DNA of 37,956 nt from an uncultured Prochlorococcus sp. (GCA_902534685.1 CACAQP010000005.1:1-37956); one strand, 5' to 3'; numbered from the stretch's first letter, positions 8,639-17,859 are shown. Numbers and translations are program-made. Notes: generated by a model from the letters alone, not told the origin.

Positions 8639-9148
8639 TTGATTCTTAGATTAAGATTTATTATGAAACACTTTCCAGATATTAATGAGATAAAACTTTT
8701 AGAAAAAAATTCCCAAAAAAATGGTAGTGGAATTGTATATGAGGAATTGTTAGGCATATGGAAGTTGAAGTATGTATGGGGAAAGGAGTCAGATGAAATC
8801 AAAAATATAACCAGTTCGATTCTCCAAGTATTGTCGGCAAGACTCGAATTGAAAAGTAAAAATAAAGATAATCGAATAAATTATGAAATAAAAAATTCAA
8901 TTAATTTCGGATTATTAAATATTACTTTTACCGGCAGCGCAGAATTAAAAGGGATTAGACCTTTATTAGCTTTCTATTTTGAAGAATTGAAAATTAGTAT
9001 CAGTAGTTTTCCTATATTTAATAAGGAATTAAAAAAACCAGAAGATAAAAAAATGCCTTTTTTCTCACTTGTAGGAATTAGCACTAAAGATAATTGGTTA
9101 TGTGCTCGAGGCAGGGGTGGAGGGCTTGGAATATGGGTTAAGTCTTAA
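8639..9148 (+). CDS. PAP/fibrillin-like protein (start probably ATG at 8663)
   Basis: SGIVYEELLGIWKLKYVWGKES..; C-terminal NWLCARGRGGGLGIWVKS typical of fibrillin-like proteins. Confidence 0.7.
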   Translation: MILRLRFIMKHFPDINEIKLLEKNSQKNGSGIVYEELLGIWKLKYVWGKESDEIKNITSSILQVLSARLELKSKNKDNRINYEIKNSINFGLLNITFTGSAELKGIRPLLAFYFEELKISISSFPIFNKELKKPEDKKMPFFSLVGISTKDNWLCARGRGGGLGIWVKS

Positions 9149-9149
9149 T

Positions 9150-9365
9150 TTAGTGGTATTCTCCTGGATGATCTACCTTTCTAACGGTAACTTTATCAAC
9201 TTTTTGTCCATTAAATCTTAAGAGATCATCTCCTGAAAAGTCATAACCTAAGCGTTGACCTATTAAAGCTACATCATCTGCTGTAGAGGATGTCGTAACC
9301 TGCTTTTTTAATTCTTCATCAGATTGCATCTTAATTAAAAATTTTCTTATTTCAGAAAAACTCAT
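9150..9365 (-). CDS. Nif11-type leader/domain protein
   Basis: 71 aa; MSFSEIRKFLIKMQSDEELKKQVTTSSTADDVALIGQRLGYDFSGDDLL matches the Nif11 domain layout. Confidence 0.75.
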   Translation of the reverse strand: MSFSEIRKFLIKMQSDEELKKQVTTSSTADDVALIGQRLGYDFSGDDLLRFNGQKVDKVTVRKVDHPGEYH

Positions 9366-9456
9366 TACTAGAATTTGATTGATTGATGTTAAAGAAATTT
9401 ATAAAATCTTTTTCTTAGCAAGAACAAGATAAATAGATAATTATTATACTATTTTT

Positions 9457-9774
9457 ATGACTTATTTATTCCTCTATATAGTTGGCATAATTTTAATATG
9501 GTGGATATATCGTGTCGGTTGGCTTGAGGCGCTCAAAACAGTAGTTAAAGTTATAGTTCCCTCAGCGCTTATTATTTTATTTAACATAAAAGCCGGAAGA
9601 TTACTTTTTAAAAGTCCTGTAGTCGGCTTATTAAGCGCTTTACCTACCTCTATTTTTATTTTTAGAGGTTCATTGCCTTTAGTTAGTTTTATAAATAACT
9701 GGATTGAAAATAAAATTAATAAGTATGATGATTCGGAAGTTATAGATACTGATTCTGTGCCTTTAGATGATTAA
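9457..9774 (+). CDS. Hypothetical membrane protein
   Basis: 105 aa ORF with N-terminal TM segments and acidic tail. Confidence 0.6.
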   Translation: MTYLFLYIVGIILIWWIYRVGWLEALKTVVKVIVPSALIILFNIKAGRLLFKSPVVGLLSALPTSIFIFRGSLPLVSFINNWIENKINKYDDSEVIDTDSVPLDD

Positions 9775-9775
9775 T

Positions 9776-10168
9776 TTAATCAAATCCAAGAAATAATTCT
9801 TTGTGTACAACAAGAACATCAAATAAAGTTGTTCCATGCATAGGACTTAAGGGGATTTCGTCTATATTCAATGCTTCTGCGCAAATTAAATGAGCATCCC
9901 ATTTTGTATTGTGATCACTTATTTCAATTGACCACTCAATTACCTGTTTGAAATGATCTGGCATCTCCAAACCAATTTTTCTGCAAATTTGACACAGAAC
10001 TGACAAAAGAGGAGGTTTTGATGGCCTTTTTAAATCTTTAATAAGACTAGGTTGTGTAAAAACACTTGTGTAGCGGATGTAATCTATCAATTCATATTCT
10101 TCTTTAGTAAGAGCTGCTTTATCTAATGCTCTTTCAAATTCGTCTATGGGGGTTATGGGCCTATCCAA
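9776..10168 (-). CDS. Conserved-type hypothetical protein
   Basis: 130 aa ORF, coding-like composition. Confidence 0.65.
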   Translation of the reverse strand: MDRPITPIDEFERALDKAALTKEEYELIDYIRYTSVFTQPSLIKDLKRPSKPPLLSVLCQICRKIGLEMPDHFKQVIEWSIEISDHNTKWDAHLICAEALNIDEIPLSPMHGTTLFDVLVVHKELFLGFD

Positions 10169-10172
10169 GATA

Positions 10173-10439
10173 TTATTTTTTGCTGTTTTCTGAATCTATT
10201 TTTTCTTGATTTATTATATTTGTTTGATTGCTTTCTATAGATTTAGGAGATTCATCTTTATCTTCTTCGTTCATAACTTGATCGATTTCATTTTGAAATT
10301 CATTCGACGCTTTTTTAAGACTTTTCAAAGTTTTGCCAAGCTGTTTTCCTAATTCTGGAAGCTTTTTGGGACCAAAAATTAAAAGAGCTAAGATAAGTAT
10401 TACAGTAACTTCAGGTAAACCTACACCAAAAATATTCAT
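10173..10439 (-). CDS. tatA: Sec-independent translocase subunit TatA/TatB-like
   Basis: 88 aa; MNIFGVGLPEVTVILILALLIFGPKKLPELGKQLGKTLKSLKKA. Confidence 0.93.
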   Translation of the reverse strand: MNIFGVGLPEVTVILILALLIFGPKKLPELGKQLGKTLKSLKKASNEFQNEIDQVMNEEDKDESPKSIESNQTNIINQEKIDSENSKK

Positions 10440-10529
10440 AACAGATAACTATTTAAATCATTAGGAAATCTATTATTAAATATAGTCAAATAATTTGAAA
10501 ATTTCATTCCTGGAATAGCTTTATTAATA

Positions 10530-10667
10530 TTAAAGAATTTTGAAAAATATTATTGTTATTAATACTCCTTTAAAGAAAACTAACCAAAGTAATTGATAAT
10601 CACTCAATTTCAATTTTTTTTGGTACCAATTTATAAGAGTTTTATGTTTATCTATTAATTTTCTCAT
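10530..10667 (-). CDS. Small membrane protein (MRKLIDKHKTLINWYQKKLKLSDYQLLWLVFFKGVLITIIFFKIL)
   Basis: ATG..TAA, 45 aa, amphipathic N-half plus C-terminal TM helix. Confidence 0.6.
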   Translation of the reverse strand: MRKLIDKHKTLINWYQKKLKLSDYQLLWLVFFKGVLITIIFFKIL

Positions 10668-10846
10668 TTTCACCGAGACCATTTATCACTTTCACTTATT
10701 TTATCTTAATTTCTTTTATTATTATTTTATAGAAATCCCTAGATTCAGCTCAAATTAGATTATTTTATTAAATTATAATCTTTTTCTTAATTAATTTTTT
10801 CCAAATTATTGAAACTATTCGCTAAATATCTTTTATCTTAATAAAA

Positions 10847-11083
10847 ATGAAGTACTTATTTGTTGTTTTTTACCTATTTTTTATTTTCCCAGCGGAAGCT
10901 GTTACCACAAAAATGTTTAAAGTATTGGATACGTGTGCAAGATATAGACTAGGTGAGATTAATGCTAATGATGCTATTGAAAAACTAAAATTAAAATTAA
11001 CGAATTCTTCCACCAATCAGCCAAAGGACCTTGTAAAAAAATATTGCTCAGTATTTACTCCAAATGAAAAAATTGAATTTTAA
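10847..11083 (+). CDS. Small secreted-type hypothetical protein
   Basis: 78 aa; N-terminal signal-like MKYLFVVFYLFFIFPAEA. Confidence 0.6.
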   Translation: MKYLFVVFYLFFIFPAEAVTTKMFKVLDTCARYRLGEINANDAIEKLKLKLTNSSTNQPKDLVKKYCSVFTPNEKIEF

Positions 11084-11099
11084 TCTTAGTAATATTAAT

Positions 11100-11234
11100 T
11101 TAATTATTCTTTTTTGAATAATCTTTAGCATCGTTTCGTATTTCTTTAATTTTTTTTAAATTAGTTATTTTTAAATTAAAAATAACTCCCAAAAAAAGAA
11201 TAAGAAATAAAAAAATATAAATTATTAATTCCAT
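11100..11234 (-). CDS. Single-TM microprotein (MELIIYIFLFLILFLGVIFNLKITNLKKIKEIRNDAKDYSKKNN)
   Basis: ATG..TAA, 44 aa. Confidence 0.45.
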   Translation of the reverse strand: MELIIYIFLFLILFLGVIFNLKITNLKKIKEIRNDAKDYSKKNN

Positions 11235-11384
11235 AATATTAAATTAATAATTCAACCCTAGTTTATTTCAATAATTTTTTAGTATCTTTTAAAACAAAAA
11301 AAATGACTTTAATATTAGTTATTTACTTTGAAGGCCACAAAAAAAACATATTAACCTCTAATATAGAATTTTATAAGAACTGTT

Positions 11385-11834
11385 GTGCAGATTGGAGATA
11401 AAATTCCAGACTTTTCTTTACTGGATCAAAATGGAGTTAAAAGATCAAATAAGGGATTAAAAAGTCCCCTTGTTTTGTTTTTTTATCCAAAAGATGATAC
11501 GCCGGGTTGTACTATAGAAGTTTGCGGTTTTAGAGATAAATATGACTTATTTAAAGTGTTAGGTGCGCAAGTTTGGGGAGTAAGTAATGGAAGTACCTCA
11601 AGTCATTTGGCATTTGCTAATAAAAATAAATTACAGTATCCACTACTTTGCGACACGAATAACTCTCTTAGGAAAACTTTTAAAGTCCCTAAAGTATTAG
11701 GTTTTATGGATGGTAGGGTAACTTACGTTATTGATCGCAAAGGGACAGTTAGGCATATTTTTAGAGATTTATTGAATGGTCCTGAACATATAAAAGAGGC
11801 TATTAGAGTTCTTAAGGAAATTCAAAATCAATAA
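11385..11834 (+). CDS. bcp: Peroxiredoxin, PrxQ/Bcp type
   Basis: 149 aa; DFSLLDQNG..FYPKDDTPGCTIEVCGFRD; GTG start. Confidence 0.95.
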   Translation: MQIGDKIPDFSLLDQNGVKRSNKGLKSPLVLFFYPKDDTPGCTIEVCGFRDKYDLFKVLGAQVWGVSNGSTSSHLAFANKNKLQYPLLCDTNNSLRKTFKVPKVLGFMDGRVTYVIDRKGTVRHIFRDLLNGPEHIKEAIRVLKEIQNQ

Positions 11835-11900
11835 ATTATTATTCAAAGAATTTTAGATTAGTAAGTTTTGTTTTATTATAGTTTCAGTTTTTTTTATTAT

Positions 11901-12173
11901 ATGAAGAAATTGGGAATGCAGGCTGTTGATCTTGCTATTCAAAATGGAGTGGATCTTGACGGTTCTCCAATTCCTAAAAAAATGCTTGATCTATACAATA
12001 GAATTATGGATGAAGAGAATAAAAGAAAAAGGAGTGGTGTTAAAAAATCAATGAGAAATAGATGCGTCAAAACGGGTTCTAAGCATTTTGATAAAGAAAC
12101 ATTGAATCAATTATTAATAGACTCTGGATGGGAAGGTCTCAAAGAAAAAGAAATTTTATTTTTTTATAACTAA
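11901..12173 (+). CDS. Conserved-type hypothetical protein (track ORF 11868; likely start MKKLGMQ at 11901)
   Basis: MKKLGMQAVDLAIQNGVDLDGSPIPKKMLDLYNRIMDEENKRKRSGVKKS. Confidence 0.65.
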   Translation: MKKLGMQAVDLAIQNGVDLDGSPIPKKMLDLYNRIMDEENKRKRSGVKKSMRNRCVKTGSKHFDKETLNQLLIDSGWEGLKEKEILFFYN

Positions 12174-12272
12174 AAGAATTTTTAAATTATCTTAGAAATT
12201 ATTTATTGTAATTTTTTAATTAAATTAAGAAACTGAGAACTACTTAAGTATTTTTTGATTTAATTTTTTGAA

Positions 12273-12617
12273 TTATTTAAACCATCCTTTTTTGTTGGAG
12301 GACATTTTTTTCTCGTTTTTAGCTTTTGTTTTAATACTTGTTTTTGTGAAAGCTAAGTTGGCTTCAATAACAGTAACTATTGATATGAAAAAAAGACCAG
12401 AAATTCCAATTATTTGTTCACTTTGAGAAGGTTCTGAATCTCCTTGTATAAAAAAACCTAAAGCGAACCATAAAGTACTAGCAGTGAGGGTAAAAAAATA
12501 GGGTTTCCATCTTCTTTGATATAAGTAACCTGATCCTAAACCAGGAAGAAAATTTAATAATGATGCTACCCACCCTTTAGAAGATGCAAGTATTTCGTCT
12601 CTTGAGGGATAAGACAT
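12273..12617 (-). CDS. Small membrane protein with TM2-like region
   Basis: 114 aa; KGWVASLLNFLPGLGSGYLYQRRWKPYFFT. Confidence 0.65.
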   Translation of the reverse strand: MSYPSRDEILASSKGWVASLLNFLPGLGSGYLYQRRWKPYFFTLTASTLWFALGFFIQGDSEPSQSEQIIGISGLFFISIVTVIEANLAFTKTSIKTKAKNEKKMSSNKKGWFK

Positions 12618-12620
12618 TTA

Positions 12621-12725
12621 TTAGGTATTTATTAAATGTGAATTTATATAAGCAAAAGATATTGCAGCACAAATAACCCAACTAAAGGGTAAGAACATTC
12701 TTATTTTTTCTTTATTATTATTCAT
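12621..12725 (-). CDS. Single-TM microprotein (MNNNKEKIRMFLPFSWVICAAISFAYINSHLINT)
   Basis: ATG..TAA, 34 aa; 3 nt upstream of the 12273..12617 gene. Confidence 0.5.
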   Translation of the reverse strand: MNNNKEKIRMFLPFSWVICAAISFAYINSHLINT

Positions 12726-12784
12726 GTTTTTATTATGGAAAATATTTTTAAAATTTGTGGATTTAATGGATACCTTTAGATTAA

Positions 12785-12817
12785 AAGAATTAAAAAAGAC
12801 GGTTAAAAACCGTCTTT
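12785..12817 (-). terminator. Intrinsic terminator for the 12845..13081 gene
   Basis: Perfect 10-bp stem AAAGACGGTT-(3 nt)-AACCGTCTTT followed by T-rich tract on the minus strand. Confidence 0.8.
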
Positions 12818-12844
12818 GGAAAAAGTAGTTTCTCTAAAAATAAA

Positions 12845-13081
12845 TTATTTATCTTTTGAGGATGAGAGTACTTTAAGTTCTTTTTTTACTTCTTTTTCTC
12901 TCTCTTCAAGATGTTTTAATTGCGCTTTAAATGCATCTTCAAGTCTTACTTTTTGTTTTGTAATTTCATCAAGCTCTTCTTGATGTTGGTTTTTCTTTAA
13001 ATCCTTCATTTCACTATCGGAAATAACATATACTTGGCGATATGAAGGTGATTCAAAAAGAAGATCAAACATTGAATACAT
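12845..13081 (-). CDS. Small coiled-coil hypothetical protein (possible start MFDLLF at 13072)
   Basis: 78 aa; MFDLLFESPSYRQVYVISDSEM then heptad-like E/K-rich helix. Confidence 0.65.
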   Translation of the reverse strand: MYSMFDLLFESPSYRQVYVISDSEMKDLKKNQHQEELDEITKQKVRLEDAFKAQLKHLEEREKEVKKELKVLSSSKDK

Positions 13082-13284
13082 AAGTGACCTTTGAATTAGT
13101 ACATGTTCAATATCTGATAATTTTTTGAAATATGAAAGGATAAATACCGAAGATATTGATACGGCTAATACACCGAATTTCGGTTTACCTAACTTAACCG
13201 CCCAGTATTTACCGATCTAATTTTAAGGTATGTTTTAAAGTATTAAGGAGATGATTCAAAAATCTAAATCAAAAAGAACTAAAA

Positions 13285-13713
13285 ATGGATTTAAAAATTA
13301 CTAAAACATTAGTAATCCCTTCCAACGAAATTAAGTGGCGATTTTCCAGATCCTCCGGTCCTGGAGGACAGAATGTAAATAAAATTGAAAGCAGAGTAGA
13401 GATTATATTTAACTTAGAAGATTCCCAAGTATTAAATGATTATCAGAAAGAAATTCTCAAGAGAAACTTGAAAAACAAATTAGTCAATAATAGCTTACGT
13501 TTAGCGGTTCAAGAACACAGAAATCAATTATTAAATAGGCAGCTAGCTTTAATGAAATTAAGTTCAATCCTAAAAAATGCTTTAAATAAACCATTGAAAT
13601 TAAGAAAATCTACACAACCTACTAAAGCATCACAAAAAAAAAGAGTTGAGGTTAAGAAAAAACGTGGCGAATTGAAAAAAAGTAGACAAAAAGAAAAAAC
13701 ATATCAAATATGA
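13285..13713 (+). CDS. arfB: ArfB/YaeJ-type peptidyl-tRNA hydrolase (RF-1 domain)
   Basis: 142 aa; FSRSSGPGGQNVNKIESRVE (GGQ motif) and basic C-terminal tail. Confidence 0.92.
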   Translation: MDLKITKTLVIPSNEIKWRFSRSSGPGGQNVNKIESRVEIIFNLEDSQVLNDYQKEILKRNLKNKLVNNSLRLAVQEHRNQLLNRQLALMKLSSILKNALNKPLKLRKSTQPTKASQKKRVEVKKKRGELKKSRQKEKTYQI

Positions 13714-13783
13714 AAAACTAAATAGATATTTTCCTCGTAGATTGCAATCAAACATGTGATAAATTTAATTTTATTTTGGTTTA

Positions 13784-14032
13784 TTGAATTCAACAAATGA
13801 TTTCTGGTTAATTGACTCCAATTTTGTAGGGGTGATGCGTTTCTACAAAGATAGAGATAATTCAGATAAATCTATTGATTATATGTATATTGAAGAAGGC
13901 ATTATTATGGGAATTCATGGAGAAAATCCTCCATTAATGAAAACTAGAAAAAAAATTGTTATTGAAGAAGCAAGATTATTATGGCAAAAATTGTTAAATG
14001 AAGGTTGGCAAAAAACTAATAAAAAATGGTGA
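13784..14032 (+). CDS. DUF1651 family protein
   Basis: 82 aa; DFWLIDSNFVGVMRFYKD..GENPPLMKTRKKI..EARLLWQKLLNEGW. Confidence 0.8.
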   Translation: MNSTNDFWLIDSNFVGVMRFYKDRDNSDKSIDYMYIEEGIIMGIHGENPPLMKTRKKIVIEEARLLWQKLLNEGWQKTNKKW

Positions 14033-14060
14033 GTAAATTCAAAAAAAAATTTTTTTAATT

Positions 14061-14225
14061 TCAGAAAATAAATGAACCTTTAGGGTATAGCCTGGAAATT
14101 TTTTTCTGCTGTAAATATTTCTTTTTTTTGATGTCGTTTTCATATCTTTTCAACATCATCAGATAATTTGTAACTCCAAAAATTATTAAAAACAAAATAA
14201 ATCTTATTCCTGCCTCAAAGTTCAT
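14061..14225 (-). CDS. Small membrane protein (likely start MNFEAGIRF at 14225)
   Basis: Within track ORF 14061..14267; TM helix plus basic tail. Confidence 0.5.
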   Translation of the reverse strand: MNFEAGIRFILFLIIFGVTNYLMMLKRYENDIKKKKYLQQKKISRLYPKGSFIF

Positions 14226-14313
14226 ATGAATATTAAGCTTTATTTTAATCTGACAATTATTAATCAAAAATCAATAAGTAATTATCTTTAATCTTGAGAA
14301 ATCTATATCTTAT

Positions 14314-15180
14314 TTAATTAAATTTTTTATATTTTTTCAAAATAAAAAAATATAAAAAACATAAAAAAAATAACAGTGAAATACCCCAAAAACCTCCTAA
14401 TGGATTTGTATTTGTATTGCCTGGTCCTACTAACCAAATTGGAACATCTTTTGATATTTCAAATAAACCATTATTTACTAAAAACCAACCTCCTACAAGT
14501 CCACCATGTAAGCCTATACAACCCCACAATGAGTTATTATTTTTTAATCTCAAAAATGCTAAAAATATACCAAGCAAAAATAATCCCGATAGTATGCTTA
14601 TCATTTGCCAAAGAGGTAAATTAAATCCAATATGTACTATGCTAAATATTGATGACTGAAAAATTAAAGCTTTTTTTAGACCAAATTGATTTTTAAATTC
14701 TTCTAGAAGCCAGCCCCTAAAGATAAGTTCTTCTGCAAATCCCACCCCAAAGATCAAGAGTAAGCTATTTATCAAAATATCTATTGATATTTCGCCTAAC
14801 CAAATACCGTCTTTAAAGAGAATTATAGGAATTAATATTGCTGATAATAGACTGATTGCCCCTAACAAACCTTTTAAAAAGTAAAAACTTGGTTCCCTAT
14901 TCCTATTTGTTTTCTTGATTCCAACTAATTTCCAAACATTATTTAATTTCCATCGAACTTCAAACCATTTAGGTAATGAAATAACAAAAATTAAAAACGT
15001 TATTATCGTCCCAATTAAAGAGATATTTTCTTTTTCAATACCTAGAAAAATAAGAGGACTTGCTAAAATCCAACCCAGAAAATATAAAAAAGGAATGAAT
15101 ATAATCGTTGAAATTATTTTTGGCCTTAAAATAAAAGTTTTAAGATATATGCATCTAATTCTCTGAAAAAATATATTCAT
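14314..15180 (-). CDS. CPBP-family intramembrane glutamic protease
   Basis: 288 aa multi-TM; EELIFRGWLLEEF, IVHIGFNLPLWQ, GLHGGLVGGW. Confidence 0.88.
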   Translation of the reverse strand: MNIFFQRIRCIYLKTFILRPKIISTIIFIPFLYFLGWILASPLIFLGIEKENISLIGTIITFLIFVISLPKWFEVRWKLNNVWKLVGIKKTNRNREPSFYFLKGLLGAISLLSAILIPIILFKDGIWLGEISIDILINSLLLIFGVGFAEELIFRGWLLEEFKNQFGLKKALIFQSSIFSIVHIGFNLPLWQMISILSGLFLLGIFLAFLRLKNNNSLWGCIGLHGGLVGGWFLVNNGLFEISKDVPIWLVGPGNTNTNPLGGFWGISLLFFLCFLYFFILKKYKKFN

Positions 15181-15275
15181 TATGAAAATCGAATTCTCGT
15201 TAATTTCTTAAAAAGATTATATAGCCTGATTTTATGCAAAATTTGATTATTTGAATATGTACTTACATACATTTG

Positions 15276-16121
15276 TTAAACTATTACATTTTCATTTGGA
15301 AGAATAATTCTTTTTTCTTTTAAAGAGAAATTGGAGGGAACTAAGAATTCTTTTTTGGAAGTTGAGAAGAAAGATGCCCACCAAGAAAAAGTACTATTGC
15401 TCAATATAGCTAAATTTGAAGATCTTATAATATTAAAATCATTTTTTATAGAATTTGATTTAAGAATTGAAATTTTTAAATCTATAAAATATTTTTTCAT
15501 TTCTTTTATAATTTCTTTACCATATTGTCGATCTTCAGAAATCACCTTGAAAGTATTAAATCCTTTTCTCAGTGCATATTCAATTGCTTTTTTATAATAG
15601 TAATTATCGCAAATATTTAAGTGTTTTATTTTGAGGAAGTCACCTCCCCTAACATGCATAATTACATTTTCATTACAAATTTTAATATGCTCATTATTCA
15701 AGTAAATAGGTCTTAATTTTAATTGACTAAATAATTCATTCATTTCTTCATACTTCCAGTTATGTATGAAATAACCATCGAAAAATAATATTTTTTTAGT
15801 TAAAAAATTAGAATTTTTTAAATAAAAGTTCCTATCATTTACACCTATATATGGCATATAACTGCCAAACCTTAGTCCTGCAGAACTTCTGGCTAAAAAT
15901 CTTGTGAATAAGTTAATTTTTCTAGAATTATCATAATAAAGCCACTCAGGAATTTCAAAAATATAATTGAGGCAATTTTCTCTTTTTGGGATGTGAATAT
16001 CTCCTAAAAAAGAAATTATTACTTTTTCTTTCTTAGTGCGATATTTCAAGAATGCTGCGGTTTGAAATAATTGATTACCTAATCCCCCAACCATTCTAGA
16101 AAAAAGCATTTTTTTAAACAA
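15276..16121 (-). CDS. Glycosyltransferase family 11 (alpha-1,2-fucosyltransferase-like)
   Basis: MVGGLGNQLFQTAAFLKY; VIMHVRGGDFLK; ILSNSTFSWWASFFS. Confidence 0.92.
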   Translation of the reverse strand: MFKKMLFSRMVGGLGNQLFQTAAFLKYRTKKEKVIISFLGDIHIPKRENCLNYIFEIPEWLYYDNSRKINLFTRFLARSSAGLRFGSYMPYIGVNDRNFYLKNSNFLTKKILFFDGYFIHNWKYEEMNELFSQLKLRPIYLNNEHIKICNENVIMHVRGGDFLKIKHLNICDNYYYKKAIEYALRKGFNTFKVISEDRQYGKEIIKEMKKYFIDLKISILKSNSIKNDFNIIRSSNLAILSNSTFSWWASFFSTSKKEFLVPSNFSLKEKRIILPNENVIV

Positions 16122-16208
16122 AAATATAAAGTTAAGAAAAAGATTCTTTAGATAGTTCTAATCTTGTATTAAGTATATAATCTTAAGTTAAGAATATTTA
16201 AATTTTAA

Positions 16209-16976
16209 TTGGAAAAATATCCTATTCCTAAACAAAATTCATCTTACTTATTTAATATCGTAATCCCTCTATTCAATGCGGAGAAATATATAGAAAAGTG
16301 CCTTAATTCAATTATTAAACAATCCTATAAAAATTTTCATGTCCAAATAGTTGATGATTGCTCTACTGACTCTTCTTATGATATCGCTTTTGAAATATGT
16401 AATAAGCATAAGAATTTTGAGATAATTAAAAATCCTAGGAGATTAGGAGCATTAAATAATATTTTTAATTTGCTTAATAAAGAAATAAAAGAACCACCTC
16501 GGACTATTGATATTTTGATTGATGGAGATGATTACTTATACAGTGGTGATGTTCTTAATATCCTTCACGAAAAGTATTCAGAAACAAATTGTTTGATAAC
16601 ATATGGTTCGCATTTATGCTCCAAAGGTGTTCGAGGTAAAAAATATCCAGGCTTAATAAGAAAATTTAACTTATTTAGGGAATATTTTTGGTACGCCTCC
16701 CATTTAAGAACTTTTAGACATGATTTGTGGTTATCTGTTAATAAGGATGATTTATTAGATAAAAATAGAAAATACTATTCTGTCGCTTGGGATCTAGCAA
16801 TAATGTTTCCGATGTTAGAAATGGCAGCGTCACGTCAAGAGTTTATTAAGGAAGTTTTATATGTCTATAATGATGAAAACCCCATCAGTGATCATAAAAT
16901 AAGAAGAAAACAACAAATATTGGCTGCAAAAGAAATAAGAAAAAAAGGGAAATATCGTAAGAAAGATTTTATTTAA
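16209..16976 (+). CDS. Glycosyltransferase family 2; TTG start
   Basis: 255 aa; FNIVIPLFNAEKYIEKCLNSIIKQSYKNFHVQIVDDCSTDSS, DILIDGDDY. Confidence 0.92.
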   Translation: MEKYPIPKQNSSYLFNIVIPLFNAEKYIEKCLNSIIKQSYKNFHVQIVDDCSTDSSYDIAFEICNKHKNFEIIKNPRRLGALNNIFNLLNKEIKEPPRTIDILIDGDDYLYSGDVLNILHEKYSETNCLITYGSHLCSKGVRGKKYPGLIRKFNLFREYFWYASHLRTFRHDLWLSVNKDDLLDKNRKYYSVAWDLAIMFPMLEMAASRQEFIKEVLYVYNDENPISDHKIRRKQQILAAKEIRKKGKYRKKDFI

Positions 16977-17140
16977 AATTTCTTTTAATATTTTACCTTC
17001 TTTTGAATTTAGGCCACATTAATCTGAAACCTTTTTATATCTTTAATTATTCAAAATGTTTTTTTCTTAATAATTGAAATTCTAACTATTGAAAATTTCT
17101 AAAAGTAGTGTTTATTGAATTTAAATAATTATAAAAATTT

Positions 17141-17230
17141 ATGGCTATTTATCTTTCAACTTTAATTTTTACATTATTATCTCCATTGCTTATTTTTGCA
17201 GTAATAGTATCTGTTTACTTATTTCATTAG
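17141..17230 (+). CDS. Single-TM microprotein (MAIYLSTLIFTLLSPLLIFAVIVSVYLFH)
   Basis: ATG..TAG, 29 aa. Confidence 0.4.
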   Translation: MAIYLSTLIFTLLSPLLIFAVIVSVYLFH

Positions 17231-17259
17231 GAAGTATTTATCAAATAAACTTAATTAAT

Positions 17260-17355
17260 TTAAGGGTGTATTATGCCTACTTTTTCTAATACAAATGATA
17301 AAACTGCAATTACCGCCATTAGTGTTAAGATCTTGTTCTTTTTGATGAAATTCAT
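17260..17355 (-). CDS. Single-TM microprotein (MNFIKKNKILTLMAVIAVLSFVLEKVGIIHP)
   Basis: ATG..TAA, 31 aa; lysine-rich N-terminus then TM helix. Confidence 0.5.
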   Translation of the reverse strand: MNFIKKNKILTLMAVIAVLSFVLEKVGIIHP

Positions 17356-17429
17356 AATGAATATTAATAATCTATTTATTAAATTCTTATATAGAAAAAT
17401 AAATAATTTAAACCATTATATCAATTACG

Positions 17430-17510
17430 ATGGAGCCCATATATGAAGGAGATTTAAATCTCTCAATAGCTTCTTCTAAAAAGATAATTGAAAAATATGA
17501 AAAGGTATAA
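17430..17510 (+). CDS. Micro-ORF (MEPIYEGDLNLSIASSKKIIEKYEKV)
   Basis: ATG..TAA, 26 aa. Confidence 0.3.
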   Translation: MEPIYEGDLNLSIASSKKIIEKYEKV

Positions 17511-17525
17511 AAGAAGGGTAATTTT

Positions 17526-17736
17526 ATGAAGAAACTATTGGCTGAGATTTTAATTACCCTGATTGGTAAATCTGCTTACTACAAAATTAACTTTTGACTT
17601 GGCAGATTGGATTAGAGATTGGTTTAAGTGCGGGGATAAGAATCCTTCTATTGATGAGTGTGTAAAATTTGTTGAGAGGTTATTGGAAGATTATAAACTT
17701 TCTGATAGTGATAAAAGAATAATTGAATCTGAATGA
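17526..17736 (+). pseudogene. Small ORF interrupted by an apparent single-base frameshift
   Basis: MKKLLAEILITL (frame from 17526) joins LVNLLTTKLTFDLADWIRDWFKCGDKNPSIDECVKFVERLLEDYKLSDSDKRIIESE (frame from 17563) if one base near 17562 is skipped. Confidence 0.45.
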
Positions 17737-17859
17737 TTAAGGATTATAGACTTAAATTTTTATATTTATCTATAAAAAACAAAGGATCATCAAAATTCTC
17801 TTACAAATTAAGAAAAAAGTAAATCAGCATATTTACGTATTTACTGAAAATATAAAATG

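Noticed and set aside
14376-15166. Track + strand ORFs inside the CPBP gene and 15331..15597 inside GT11
   Set aside because: Shadow ORFs opposite genes with strong motifs.
17273-17446. + strand ORF MPTFSNTNDKTAITAISVKILFFLMKFIMNINNL...
   Set aside because: The opposite-strand 31-aa TM microprotein in the same place has a more protein-like layout; the + frame looks like its shadow.
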